Positions 16,215 through 24,396 of a DNA stretch of 45,594 bases are shown here, piece by piece. Positions within the stretch are counted from its first letter, which is position 1. The number at the start of each line of letters is the position of its first letter. The DNA comes from Streptomyces sp. Ru71 (GTDB lineage Bacteria > Actinomycetota > Actinomycetes > Streptomycetales > Streptomycetaceae), in the NCBI RefSeq assembly GCF_002920535.1, contig NZ_PQSS01000059.1, positions 1 through 45,594 on the forward strand. Reading direction: 5' to 3'. Both the position numbers and the translations under genes were made by a program. The notes beneath the pieces were generated by a model. It did not search any database. It was not told where the DNA came from and was given only the letters and a program-made list of their open reading frames with translations.

Positions 16215-16955
16215 TCAGACGATCCCCGACTTCTCCCGCCACAGGTCCGCCAGCGCGGGGTCGCCCGTCACGGACGGCACCGGGACGCGGTTCCACAGCG
16301 CCAGGTACAAGCGCTCGGCCGGACCGGCCAGTTCGGTCTCCGCCTCACCCTCCGCGCCCGGCGTGGCGACCGGCGGCTCCGCCGACAGCCGTACGGTCCA
16401 CACCGCGTCGTCCGCGTCCGTGGCGCGCACCCGCAGCACGCGTGGCTCGTCGGTGCGCACCCGGCTCTTCGGGCGGGCGTGGAAGCCGCGCAGCAGCTCG
16501 TCGACGCCGTCCACCGCGAACCGGGTGCCGATGGGGGTGGGCGTGCCGCCGCGGGCCGTCTCGGCGTCGTAGCGGTGGATCGCCGTCTCGTGCGCCTGCC
16601 GGCGGGCCCAGAACCCCGCTCCGGAGGTGACGGGCCCGGGAAGGAACGTCCAGGCCGGCGCCTCGGGCGGGGCCGCTGCCAGGGTGTCGACCAGGCGCCG
16701 GTGGCTGTCGCGGTACCAGTCGAGCAGCTCCTCGCCGTCCAGGTCCGGTTCGGCGTCCATGGGCCGGGGCGCGGTGATGCCCTCGGCGACGAACCGGGCC
16801 GCCCAGCGGTGCACCGCGCCGGTGTGCCGCAGCAGGTCCCGGACCTGCCAGTCCGGGCAGGTCGGCACCTTCGCGTCGGTCCCCGCCGCCTCGGCGGCCG
16901 CGGCCAGCAGGGCGCCCTCGCGGCTCAGAATGTCCACGAACTCGGCTGTCTCCAT
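16215..16955 (-). CDS. Maleylpyruvate-isomerase-family mycothiol-dependent enzyme
   Basis: 246 residues of the TIGR03083 family. The N-terminal DinB-like four-helix bundle includes VPTCPDWQVRDLLRHTGAVHRWAA and, later, RRQAHETAIHRYDAE, carrying the metal-binding histidines; a C-terminal SCP2-like domain (VWTVRLSAEPPVA) follows. The family uses mycothiol as thiol cofactor or adds it to electrophiles, which fits an actinomycete. It is the third gene of a compact leftward run (AraC, VOC, this gene; gaps 47 and 49 bases) and could act with the VOC protein in thiol-dependent detoxification. The substrate is not evident. Confidence 0.9.
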   Translation of the reverse strand: METAEFVDILSREGALLAAAAEAAGTDAKVPTCPDWQVRDLLRHTGAVHRWAARFVAEGITAPRPMDAEPDLDGEELLDWYRDSHRRLVDTLAAAPPEAPAWTFLPGPVTSGAGFWARRQAHETAIHRYDAETARGGTPTPIGTRFAVDGVDELLRGFHARPKSRVRTDEPRVLRVRATDADDAVWTVRLSAEPPVATPGAEGEAETELAGPAERLYLALWNRVPVPSVTGDPALADLWREKSGIV

Positions 16956-17004
16956 GGGGGGAGTGTGCCGGATGGAGCGCGCTCCAAGGCAAGCCCGGGG
17001 TCCG

Positions 17005-17457
17005 TCAGCGCGGTTCGCCCGGATACGTGCCGAAGCTCCACAGGTTGCCCTCGGGGTCGCGGGCGGCGAAGTCCCGCGAGCCGTAGTCCGTCACGTGCGG
17101 TTCGGAGGTGATCTCGGCGCCGGCCGCCTTGGCTCGCGCGTACACCGCGTCCGGGTCGGCCGTGACGACGTACGCGCCGAAGGAGCCCGGCTGGAAACGC
17201 CAGGCGTCCTGCTTGGCGTCCGGGCGCAGCGAGCCCAGCATCACGCCGCCGCCCTCCGGCCAGGCGAGTTCCGCGTGCTGCACCAGGTCGCCGTCGCCCT
17301 CGTAGACGACGGTCTCCTCGAAGCCGAAGGCGTCCACCAGGAAGCGGATCAGGGCGCGGGCGTCGCGGGCGCGCAGGGTCGGCCAGACCTGGGGCGCGGG
17401 CGGGCGCGGGGCGGAGCTGGTCGTTCCGGCTGTCGTGGTCTGCGGGGTGGTGCTCAT
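17005..17457 (-). CDS. VOC/glyoxalase-fold protein
   Basis: 150 residues. After a Thr/Pro-rich start, VWPTLRARDARALIRFLVDAFGFEETVVYEGDG opens a betabetabeta-alpha VOC module, and SRDFAARDPEGNLWSFGTYPGEPR is the C-terminal signature with DPEGNLW and the metal-ligand-like Glu region. A central HAELAWPEGGGVMLGS supplies the histidine. Typical PhnB/bleomycin-resistance-like size. ATG 17457 follows GGAAGGG. It lies between an AraC regulator and a mycothiol-dependent isomerase, probably in one operon, so a glyoxalase-like role in electrophile removal is likely but unproven. Confidence 0.9.
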   Translation of the reverse strand: MSTTPQTTTAGTTSSAPRPPAPQVWPTLRARDARALIRFLVDAFGFEETVVYEGDGDLVQHAELAWPEGGGVMLGSLRPDAKQDAWRFQPGSFGAYVVTADPDAVYARAKAAGAEITSEPHVTDYGSRDFAARDPEGNLWSFGTYPGEPR

Positions 17458-17504
17458 GGCGGTGGGTTCCCTTCCGGCTGGATCGGGTGCGGTCACCGTC
17501 AGGA

Positions 17505-18425
17505 TCAGCCGGGCGGCAGGTGCCCGGCTTGGATGTTTCGGAACTCCCGGGCCAGCCACGCGCTCGGCGCGCAGGACGCCAGGGCGGTGAACTCGCGGTC
17601 CAGGTGCGACTGGTCCGCGTACCCGAGATCGGCGGCCAGGCCCGCGAGGTCGGGCCGGTGCGGGCGGGCGGCGATCCGGCGCCGGGCCCGGTCGAAGCGG
17701 ACCACCCGGGCCGCCGCCTTCGGTGTCAGGCCGATCTCCTCGCGGAAGCGGTTGCGCAGGTGGCGGTCGCTCCAGCCGATCTCGGCGGCGAGCGCGTCGA
17801 TCCGGACCGTGCCGCCGGCCGCGAGCAGCCGCCGCCAGGCCCGTACGACCTCGGGCGCGAGAGCGGGAGGCCGGTCCGCGTGCCGGGCCAGCCGGTGCAG
17901 CAGCCAGCCGTCGACGACGCCGAAACGGGCCGGCCAGTCCGCCGTCGTGCGCAGCCGCTCGTGCACCTCGGCGACCTCGGCGCCCAGGACGTCGTCGGCG
18001 TGCACGTCCGTACCGGCCAGCTCGCCGGCCGGGAGCCCCAGCAGCAGCCGGGCCCCGAGCGGGCTGAGCGCGGCCTGGATGCCCGACTGCCGGCCCGGCA
18101 CCTCGATGTGCGCGGGCGTCAGGTGCAGTCCGCCGAGCAGGGTGGCGTAGTCACCGCCGGCCGCCGCCGGGTCCGGGTGGGCGGCGATGCTGAGCGGCTC
18201 GTCGAGGGTGAGGATCAGGGTCAGCCAGGGGGACGGCAGCCCGAGGTGCCGTCCGTGCGGGACGCCGCGCTGGCGGTAGCCCGAGTACCAGCCGACCAGG
18301 CCGCGCAGCGCGGGTGCGGGGGTCGCGTGGAGGGCCTCGTCCACGAGGGCGTCGTCGGCGAGCGCGTCGCCGGCGAACGCGTGGTCCACGACGTCGGCGG
18401 TCGGGGGCGCGGTCTCGGGGGCCAT
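17505..18425 (-). CDS. AraC-family transcriptional regulator
   Basis: 306 residues. The double helix-turn-helix lies at the C-terminus: VRIDALAAEIGWSDRHLRNRFREEIGLTPKAAARVVRFDRA, then LAGLAADLGYADQSHLDREF. The N-terminal 180 residues are a DUF6597-like sensor region with GVPHGRHLGLPSPWLTLILTL. It is the first gene of a leftward trio with the VOC and mycothiol-isomerase genes (47 and 49 bases between them) and probably activates its own operon. The AraC-VOC pairing is common in Streptomyces. The effector is not known. Confidence 0.92.
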   Translation of the reverse strand: MAPETAPPTADVVDHAFAGDALADDALVDEALHATPAPALRGLVGWYSGYRQRGVPHGRHLGLPSPWLTLILTLDEPLSIAAHPDPAAAGGDYATLLGGLHLTPAHIEVPGRQSGIQAALSPLGARLLLGLPAGELAGTDVHADDVLGAEVAEVHERLRTTADWPARFGVVDGWLLHRLARHADRPPALAPEVVRAWRRLLAAGGTVRIDALAAEIGWSDRHLRNRFREEIGLTPKAAARVVRFDRARRRIAARPHRPDLAGLAADLGYADQSHLDREFTALASCAPSAWLAREFRNIQAGHLPPG

Positions 18426-18555
18426 GCGGTCATTGTCCTGCGGCCGGTCGCGGCGGGCGAGGCAGCGGGGCGGGGCCCGGGTCTCGGCCCTCCGGGCGCC
18501 AGCCGTGGGTTCCGCCGGTCGAGGCGCGCGTGACAGGCGCGGCGGGACCGGGCGT

Positions 18556-18633
18556 GCGTCAGGCAGGGCGGACCGGGACCGCGCGTCAGGCAGGGCGGAC
18601 CGGGGCGCGCGCGTCAGCCGGGCCGGGACCGGG
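18556..18633. repeat. Small tandem repeat between AraC and DUF4232 genes
   Basis: GCGTCAGGCAGGGCGGACC plus three further bases occurs exactly at 18556-18577 and again at 18583-18604 (period 27). A degenerate third copy starts GCGTCAGCCGGG at 18611. It lies in the 213-base gap between the two leftward genes, in which I see no other feature. Confidence 0.75.
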
Positions 18634-18638
18634 CCGGT

Positions 18639-19157
18639 TCAGCGTGAGACAGGGCCGACGGTGAAGACGTTCGAGCACACGCGGAGCGACGCCGGGACCA
18701 GCAGCGCCTGGTGCGAGGCGGGCGGGTAGACCCGCAGATACGTCCCGGTCGGCCGGCACGGGCCGCCGATCGGGCCGTTGGTCGTGTGGATCACCGCGCT
18801 GACCGTCTGCGCCGGGCGCAGCGTCACCGTGGAGAACGACTGCCCGCTACGGCCCGCGGCCGGACCGATCTGCCGGTGGGCGACGTCCAGCACGCTCACG
18901 CCGGGATAGCCGCGCAGCGCGCAGGTGCCGGTGCCGGTGTTGGTGAACCGGATCGGCCAGTACAGCTGACCCGCACCGTGGTCCTGGCGCCCCATCGACA
19001 GGTACAGGTTGCTCGCGGCACAGGTGGGCACCGCCGCGCCGGCCGGCTGAGCGGCGACGGCAGCGGCGCCCGCACCGCCGGCGACGACCGCGGCCACCAG
19101 GCCGGCGGTGACCAGCTTCCGGGGAAGGGGGCGGCGCAGGGGGAGGGAGAGCGACAT
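18639..19157 (-). CDS. Secreted DUF4232 protein
   Basis: 172 residues. Twin basic residues and a long Ala/Val/Gly stretch (KLVTAGLVAAVVAGGAGAAAVAA) form the signal peptide. The mature part starts near VPTCAASNLYLSMG and has the DUF4232 beta-sandwich pattern YWPIRFTNTGTGTCALRGYPGVSVLD and paired cysteines (CAAS, CALR, GGPC, RVCSN). DUF4232 proteins are abundant secreted or lipid-linked actinobacterial proteins of unknown function. ATG 19157 follows GAGGTG nine bases upstream. It appears to be monocistronic, between a tandem repeat and the TetR gene. Confidence 0.9.
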   Translation of the reverse strand: MSLSLPLRRPLPRKLVTAGLVAAVVAGGAGAAAVAAQPAGAAVPTCAASNLYLSMGRQDHGAGQLYWPIRFTNTGTGTCALRGYPGVSVLDVAHRQIGPAAGRSGQSFSTVTLRPAQTVSAVIHTTNGPIGGPCRPTGTYLRVYPPASHQALLVPASLRVCSNVFTVGPVSR

Positions 19158-19323
19158 GGCACGACACCTCCGTGGATGTGTGTCGATGGCCTGGAGAGGG
19201 ATGTGAGAGGCGGCCACGAAAGCCGGAGAAAGGGTGCATCCACTTCTTGAGACACCTGTGGCCCGCAACGGGTTGCACGCGATCGCGGAACATCCTGACC
19301 CCGTGTGTCCCTGACGTGCTCTC

Positions 19324-19908
19324 CTAGCCGGCCACCAGTGCCGCCACCAGGCGCTCCATCGGCTCCCGTGGGTCCGGGGCGCCCGGCCAGCTGGTCATCA
19401 GCAGGTGGTGGGCGGTGCCGACGACGGCGAGGGCCACCGTGTCCGGGTCGACGGTGTCCGCCAGCCGCCCGAGACGCTGCTCCGCCTCCAGATAGCCGGT
19501 GATGGCCTCCTGGATCGCGGTGAAACCGGGCGCCCCGCCCTCCAAGGCTTGCCGGATGCGCAGCGCGGCGGCGGGTCGGGTCATGGCCAGGCCGGAGATG
19601 GCGGGCCCGCCGGAGTCGAACAGGGCGAGGGCGACGGAGCTGAGGTTGTGCACCACCGTGTCCTGCCCGGCCAGCCCGGACAGCGCCCGTGCCTGCGCCG
19701 CCGTGCGCGCGAACCGGTCCAGGCACAGCTCCGCCACGAACTCGTCCAGCCCCGCGAAGTGCGCGTGGAGCAGCCCCTTGGCGCAGCCCGCCTCGGTGGT
19801 GACGGACCGGCTGGTGAGCGCCCCGGGTCCGTCCCTGACCACGACGCGCTCGGCGGCGGCGAACAGTCGCTCGCGCACGTTCGGCGTCGCCACTCCACGC
19901 GGTGACAT
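19324..19908 (-). CDS. TetR-family transcriptional regulator
   Basis: 194 residues. The DNA-binding part reads VRERLFAAAERVVVRDGPGALTSRSVTTEAGCAKGLLHAHFAGLDEFVAEL (about residues 9-60), a TetR helix-turn-helix with HAHF in place of the usual YYHF. The C-terminal helices are unremarkable. ATG 19908 has GAGAGG close upstream. It diverges from a SAM methyltransferase, and two TGGGC-GCCCA palindromes lie between them, so it most likely represses that methyltransferase and itself. The ligand is not known. Confidence 0.92.
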   Translation of the reverse strand: MSPRGVATPNVRERLFAAAERVVVRDGPGALTSRSVTTEAGCAKGLLHAHFAGLDEFVAELCLDRFARTAAQARALSGLAGQDTVVHNLSSVALALFDSGGPAISGLAMTRPAAALRIRQALEGGAPGFTAIQEAITGYLEAEQRLGRLADTVDPDTVALAVVGTAHHLLMTSWPGAPDPREPMERLVAALVAG

Positions 19909-19980
19909 GGGCCTCTCTTCCGCTCCGCAGCTACCGCCCGCCAAGGGCGCGACCTGCCGCATCGTAACGGGGATTGCCGG

Positions 19981-20017
19981 TATGGGCGGATGCCCATAGT
20001 GTTTGGGCGTACGCCCA
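19981..20017. promoter_or_regulatory. Twin TetR operators
   Basis: TATGGGCGGATGCCCATA (19981-19998) and TGGGCGTACGCCCA (20004-20017) are each perfect palindromes sharing the core TGGGCG-GCCCA. Their centres are 21 bases apart, two helical turns, so two dimers could bind the same face. They lie 73 bases upstream of the tetR start and 29 upstream of the methyltransferase start. Confidence 0.88.
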
Positions 20018-20045
20018 TTCTCCGTCCTCGACCACGGGAGGCACC

Positions 20046-20894
20046 GTGCAGGACCTCGTCAACACCGAGCAGGCACAGGCCTGGAACGGCCCCGAAGGCG
20101 TCCACTGGGCCGAGCACCAGGACCGCTGGAACGCCGTGAACCAGGGCTTCGACGAGCCGCTGCTCGACGCCGCCGGCATCACCGCCGGTCACCGGGTCCT
20201 CGACCTGGGCTGCGGCTCCGGCCAGACCACCCGGCTCGCCGCGCTGCGGGCGCCGCACGGGCACGCCCTGGGGCTCGACCTCTCCGGTCCGATGCTGGCC
20301 GCGGCCCGCGCCCGCGCGGACCGGGAGGGCATCGCCAACGTCTCCTTCGTCCAGGGCGACGCACAGGTGCACCCCTTCGACCGGGGCGCTTTCGACGCGG
20401 CGATCAGCCGGTACGGGGTGATGTTCTTCGCCGACCCCGTGGCGGCCTTCGGCAACATCGGCCGTGCGCTGCGCCCCGGCGGGCGGCTGGCCTTCGTCTG
20501 TCCGGCCGACGCCCCGCTCAACGACTGGGTGGCTGCGGTGGCATCGCTGCGGGACTTCCTGCCGGTCGGCGACTTCGGAACGCCGGGACTGCCGGGCATG
20601 TTCTCCCTGGCCGCGCCGGACCGCGTCCGCGAGGTCCTCACCGCGGCCGGCTTCACCGGGATCACCGTCCAGCGGGTGCAGGCGTACGGGGCCTGGGGCG
20701 CCGGCGCCGAGGACGCCGCGGAGTTCCTGCTGGGCACCGGCCCCGGCCGCCATCTGCTGGAAGGGGCCGACGCCGACGCACAGGACCGCGCCCACTCCAC
20801 CCTGACCGGCCGTCTGCGCGCGCACGAGGAGCCGGACGGCACGGTCCGCCTGCTCAGCACCTCCTGGCTGGTCACGGCCGAGGTGGCGCGGTAG
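20046..20894 (+). CDS. Class I SAM-dependent methyltransferase
   Basis: 282 residues. Motif I is VLDLGCGSGQTTRLAA (about residues 55-70), followed by GLDLSGPMLAAARARAD, FVQGDAQVHPF and FDAAISRYGVMFFADP, the UbiE/Coq5-like arrangement of small-molecule methyltransferases. The C-terminal third (FTGITVQRVQAY onward) resembles similar enzymes of unknown substrate. GTG 20046 is chosen because GGGAGG lies four bases upstream; earlier in-frame codons lie in the operator region. It is divergent from a TetR with twin operators, so expression is probably ligand-induced. The methyl acceptor is unknown. Confidence 0.9.
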   Translation: MQDLVNTEQAQAWNGPEGVHWAEHQDRWNAVNQGFDEPLLDAAGITAGHRVLDLGCGSGQTTRLAALRAPHGHALGLDLSGPMLAAARARADREGIANVSFVQGDAQVHPFDRGAFDAAISRYGVMFFADPVAAFGNIGRALRPGGRLAFVCPADAPLNDWVAAVASLRDFLPVGDFGTPGLPGMFSLAAPDRVREVLTAAGFTGITVQRVQAYGAWGAGAEDAAEFLLGTGPGRHLLEGADADAQDRAHSTLTGRLRAHEEPDGTVRLLSTSWLVTAEVAR

Positions 20895-20969
20895 ACGCGG
20901 GGGTCGACACACCGGGCTCTTCGGGCCTGGCGGTCGCTACGATCGCGGCGGCGGAAGGGAGGAGACGGC

Positions 20970-22019
20970 GTGGCGGCCAGACCGAGCATCAAGGACGTGG
21001 CGCGGTACGCGGGCGTCTCCCCCAAGACCGTCTCCAACGTGATCAACGACTTCGAGCATGTCTCCGAGCGCACCCGCGCCGCCGTGCGGGAGGCCATCGA
21101 CGCGCTGGGCTACCGGGTCAACATCGCCGGACGGCAGCTGCGCCAGGGCCGTACCGGCATGATCACCCTCGCGGTGCCGGAACTGGACGTGGCCTACTTC
21201 GCCGAGCTGGCCAAGCATGTGACGGCCGAGGCCGACCGGCGCGGGCACACGGTGCTGCTGCACCAGACCGGCGGGGTGCGCGAGCGGGAACTGGCGGCGC
21301 TGCGCGGCTTCGACGCGCAGTTCTCCGACGGGGTGATCCTCAGCCCGCTCTCCCTGCTGCCCCGCGACCTCGCCGCCCGGGACCGGCGGCTGCCGGTGGT
21401 GCTGCTCGGCGAGCGCTCCGCCGAGGGCAGCACCGACCACGTCGCCATCGACAACGTCCGCGCGGCGCGCGAGGTCACCGCCCATCTGCTGGCGCGGGGC
21501 CGGCGCCGTATCGCCGTCGTCGGCGGTGCGGTGGACGGCCGGCAGGGCACCGGCCGGCTGCGCACCGACGGCTACCGCGAGGCCCTGACGGCGGCCGGGT
21601 TGCCCTTCGACCCGGGCCTGGTGGTGCCGGTGGACGCCTTCCTCTGGCAGGACGGCGCGCGGGCGGCGGCCGCCCTGATGGACCGCGACACCCCGCCCGA
21701 CGCCCTGCTCTGCCTCAACGACCACCTCGCCCTGGGCGCGCTGCGCGCGCTGCACGAGCGGGGCCGGAGCGTGCCCGGGGAGCTGGACGTGGCCGGTTTC
21801 GACGACATCGACGCCTCCCGCTTCAGCGTGCCGAGCCTCACCACGGTGGCCCCCGACAAGCAGGGCATCGCCCGGGCCGCGGTGTCCCTCCTCCTGTCCC
21901 GTGTCGACGCCCCGGAGGCGATGCCCCCACGCGAGGAGGTGGCGGGACACCGGCTCATCGTGCGGGAGAGCACGGGGGGCCGGGGCAGTGAAGGGGCGAA
22001 CGCTGCACGGCCCGCGTGA
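20970..22019 (+). CDS. LacI-family transcriptional regulator
   Basis: 349 residues with RPSIKDVARYAGVSPKTVSNVINDFEHVSERTRAAV at the N-terminus (helix-turn-helix residues 5-25), the hinge NIAGRQLRQGRTG, and a full sugar-binding domain ending GFDDIDASRFSVPSLTTVA. GTG 20970 has GGGAGGAG upstream. No glycosidase or transporter of matching direction adjoins it: the next gene is a convergent MFS protein, so its regulon is not visible here. The 75-base gap before it holds no clear LacI palindrome. Confidence 0.93.
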   Translation: MAARPSIKDVARYAGVSPKTVSNVINDFEHVSERTRAAVREAIDALGYRVNIAGRQLRQGRTGMITLAVPELDVAYFAELAKHVTAEADRRGHTVLLHQTGGVRERELAALRGFDAQFSDGVILSPLSLLPRDLAARDRRLPVVLLGERSAEGSTDHVAIDNVRAAREVTAHLLARGRRRIAVVGGAVDGRQGTGRLRTDGYREALTAAGLPFDPGLVVPVDAFLWQDGARAAAALMDRDTPPDALLCLNDHLALGALRALHERGRSVPGELDVAGFDDIDASRFSVPSLTTVAPDKQGIARAAVSLLLSRVDAPEAMPPREEVAGHRLIVRESTGGRGSEGANAARPA

Positions 22020-22064
22020 CCCGGTCACCCGCTCATCGATCCGCCCCCTCGGCTGCCGTCGGGC

Positions 22065-23279
22065 TCACCGCACCCCCGCCCGGTGCGTCACCGCTCCGAT
22101 CGCCGCGGCGACGGCCGCGAGGGCTGCCACGCTCGTCAGGGCCGTCGGCAGGGAGAACCAGTCGGCCATGAAACCGATGGCCGGCGGGCCCAGGAGCATG
22201 CCGCCGTAGCCGAGGGTGGAGGCGACGGCGACGCCGCTCGGGCCGGCCAGCGTGCCGGCGCGTTCGACGGCGACCGGGAAGAGGTTGGCCAGGCCGATCC
22301 CGGTCACGGCGAAGCCGAGCAGCGCGGCCCACGCGGACGGGGCCAGCGAGCCGAGGGACATCCCGGCGGCCGCGGTGGCACCGCCCGCGACGACGGTACG
22401 GGTGCGCCCGAGGCGCTCCAGCAGGGCCGTCCCGGTCAGGCGGCCGATCGTCATGGCCAGGGCGAAGCAGGAGTAGCCGGCCGCCGCGACACCGGCCGAG
22501 GTGCCGAGGTCCTGCTGGAGGTGGAGGGCGCCCCAGTCGGCCATGGCGCCCTCGCCGTAGGCAGTGCACAGGGCGATGAGCCCGAAGACGACCACCAGCC
22601 CGCGGGTCCGCCGGCCGGGTCGGCGGACGGCCGGCCCGGCGTCGGTCTCCCCGTGCCCCGCCGCCTGCGGCACCTGGCCGCCGTACCGCAGCAGCGGCCG
22701 CCCCGCGACGGCCGTCACCAGCAGCCCGGCGACCGTGAGGGCGAGCAGATGCTGCGCGGGCGTGAAACGGCCTGCCACCAGTCCGCCCAGGCCGGCGCCG
22801 AGCATGCCGCCCAGGCTGAAGGCGGCGTGGAAGCTCGGCATGACCGGACGGCGCAGTACGGCGATGAGGTCGACGGCCGCGCTGTTGAAGGCGACGTTGA
22901 TGCCGCCGTAGGCCGCACCGAACACCAGCAGGACCGCGCCCAGCGTGAGCGCCGAGTGCGTGAGCGGAGGCAGCGCCACGCTGAGGGACAGCAGGACGGC
23001 GCACACGACCGTCACCCGGTGGCTGCCGTGGCGGCGGCACAGGCGGCCGGTCAGGGTCATGGTGACGACCGCGCCGGCAGAGACGCCGAGGAGGGCGAGG
23101 CCGAGGCCGCTCGCGGAGGCGCCGGTCTGGTGCTTGATCGCGGGGATGCGGACGACCCAGCCGGCGAAGACGAAGCCGTCGAGGGCGAAGAAGGCGGTGA
23201 GGGCGAGACGGAGTCGGAGGAGAGGGGCGGGGGGACCCGGCACGGCGCTGTGCGAACGGGTTTTGTTTATTTGCGGCAC
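22065..23279 (-). CDS. MFS transporter, FucP/YbjJ-like
   Basis: 404 residues with 12 predicted membrane helices. The first helix region FFALDGFVFAGWVVRIPAIKHQTG and SAGAVVTMTLTGRLCRRHGSHRVT (motif A region), then NSAAVDLIAVLRRPVMPSFHAAFSLGG, resemble YbjJ-type sugar or unknown-substrate MFS proteins. The start is uncertain: GTG 23279 gives MPQINKTRS, with no ribosome site in the preceding TTT-rich bases, so it may be leaderless; GTG 23243 is an alternative. The neighbours (LacI downstream, SMP-30 lactonase divergent) hint at sugar transport but do not prove it. Confidence 0.88.
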   Translation of the reverse strand: MPQINKTRSHSAVPGPPAPLLRLRLALTAFFALDGFVFAGWVVRIPAIKHQTGASASGLGLALLGVSAGAVVTMTLTGRLCRRHGSHRVTVVCAVLLSLSVALPPLTHSALTLGAVLLVFGAAYGGINVAFNSAAVDLIAVLRRPVMPSFHAAFSLGGMLGAGLGGLVAGRFTPAQHLLALTVAGLLVTAVAGRPLLRYGGQVPQAAGHGETDAGPAVRRPGRRTRGLVVVFGLIALCTAYGEGAMADWGALHLQQDLGTSAGVAAAGYSCFALAMTIGRLTGTALLERLGRTRTVVAGGATAAAGMSLGSLAPSAWAALLGFAVTGIGLANLFPVAVERAGTLAGPSGVAVASTLGYGGMLLGPPAIGFMADWFSLPTALTSVAALAAVAAAIGAVTHRAGVR

Positions 23280-23386
23280 AAAGTCAGGCTAGAAGCCGGG
23301 CCCGCGTCGGACAAGGGGGGCGGGTCCTCGGCCGGCGAGGGCCGATCCACGTGGCCCGACGGATCTTCCGAGGCGGGGCGCCGTAT

Positions 23387-23399
23387 TGTCGGACCGACA
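23387..23399. promoter_or_regulatory. Operator-like palindrome upstream of SMP-30 gene
   Basis: TGTCGGACCGACA is a perfect six-plus-one-plus-six palindrome ending 33 bases before the lactonase start. It resembles GntR- or IclR-type sites more than LacI sites (no central CG). The gene for the binding protein is not next to it. Confidence 0.5.
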
Positions 23400-23432
23400 T
23401 CCGGAGTCGGGAAGCGCAGGGAAGGTGGCGGC

Positions 23433-24359
23433 ATGCCTGGTGAGCGACCGCAGCTGTACGAGATCCTCGACGACCGGTTCCGCACGGGCCGGTGCCACCT
23501 CGGCGACTCACGGCTGGAGAAGCTCCACGACGGCAGCCGCTGGGCCGAGGGCCCGCTCTACGTGCCCGCCGGGCGGTACCTGCTGTGGAGCGACATCCCC
23601 AACGACCGCCTGCTGCGCTGGGACGAGACCACCGGCGCGGTCGGCGTTTTCCGCGCGCCCGCCGGGCACCCCAACGGCAACGCGCTGGACAACGAGGGCC
23701 GCCTGATCACCTGCGAGCAGGGCAACCGCCGTGTCACCCGCACCGAGCACGACGGCTCGGTCACCGTGATCGCCGACCGGTTCGAGGGCAAACGGCTCAA
23801 CAGCCCGAACGACGCGGCCGTGAGGTCCGACGGCTCGATCTGGTTCTCCGACCCCGACTTCGGCATCGCCACCGACTACGAGGGCCACCGCGCCGACAGC
23901 GAGATCGGCGCCCGCAACGTCTACCGCGTCGACCCCGGCAGCGGCGAGGTCCGCCTGGTCGCCGACGGCTTCGACGGGCCCAACGGGCTGGTCTTCTCGC
24001 TCGACGAGCGCCGGCTGTACGTCTCCGACAGCCGCGCCAACCACATCCGCGTCTTCGGCGTGCGCGAGGACGGCACCCTGGACGACGGCCGGATCTTCAC
24101 CGAGTGCAAGATCGGCAACTTCGACAACATCCGCTTCGACGACGCCGGCCGCCTGTGGGCCGCGGCCATGGACGGCGGCGTGCACTGCTACGACCCCGAC
24201 GGCACCCTGCTCGGCCGCGTCCTGGTCCCTGACGTCGTCGCCAACATCCGCTTCGGCGGAGCCAAGCGGAACCGGATGTTCATCGCCGCCGACACCGCCC
24301 TGTACTCCCTCGTCATGTCCGTCACCGGCGCCCCGCCGCTGCCGGGCGTCCACCACTGA
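23433..24359 (+). CDS. SMP-30/gluconolactonase-family protein
   Basis: 308 residues forming a six-bladed propeller of the SMP-30 family. The divalent-metal ligands are recognisable: Glu in RWAEGPLYVP (about residue 40), Asn in LNSPNDAAV, Asn in DGPNGLVFSLDERRLYVSDS and the Asp in that last motif. It hydrolyses sugar or other lactones, opening gluconate-type products. ATG 23433 has GGGAAGG upstream. The nadE gene follows after 37 bases with its own ribosome site and may be cotranscribed. A 13-bp palindrome lies just upstream. Confidence 0.92.
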   Translation: MPGERPQLYEILDDRFRTGRCHLGDSRLEKLHDGSRWAEGPLYVPAGRYLLWSDIPNDRLLRWDETTGAVGVFRAPAGHPNGNALDNEGRLITCEQGNRRVTRTEHDGSVTVIADRFEGKRLNSPNDAAVRSDGSIWFSDPDFGIATDYEGHRADSEIGARNVYRVDPGSGEVRLVADGFDGPNGLVFSLDERRLYVSDSRANHIRVFGVREDGTLDDGRIFTECKIGNFDNIRFDDAGRLWAAAMDGGVHCYDPDGTLLGRVLVPDVVANIRFGGAKRNRMFIAADTALYSLVMSVTGAPPLPGVHH

Positions 24360-24396
24360 TCCACCAGAACCACAGCACCACGACCAAGGAGCAACC

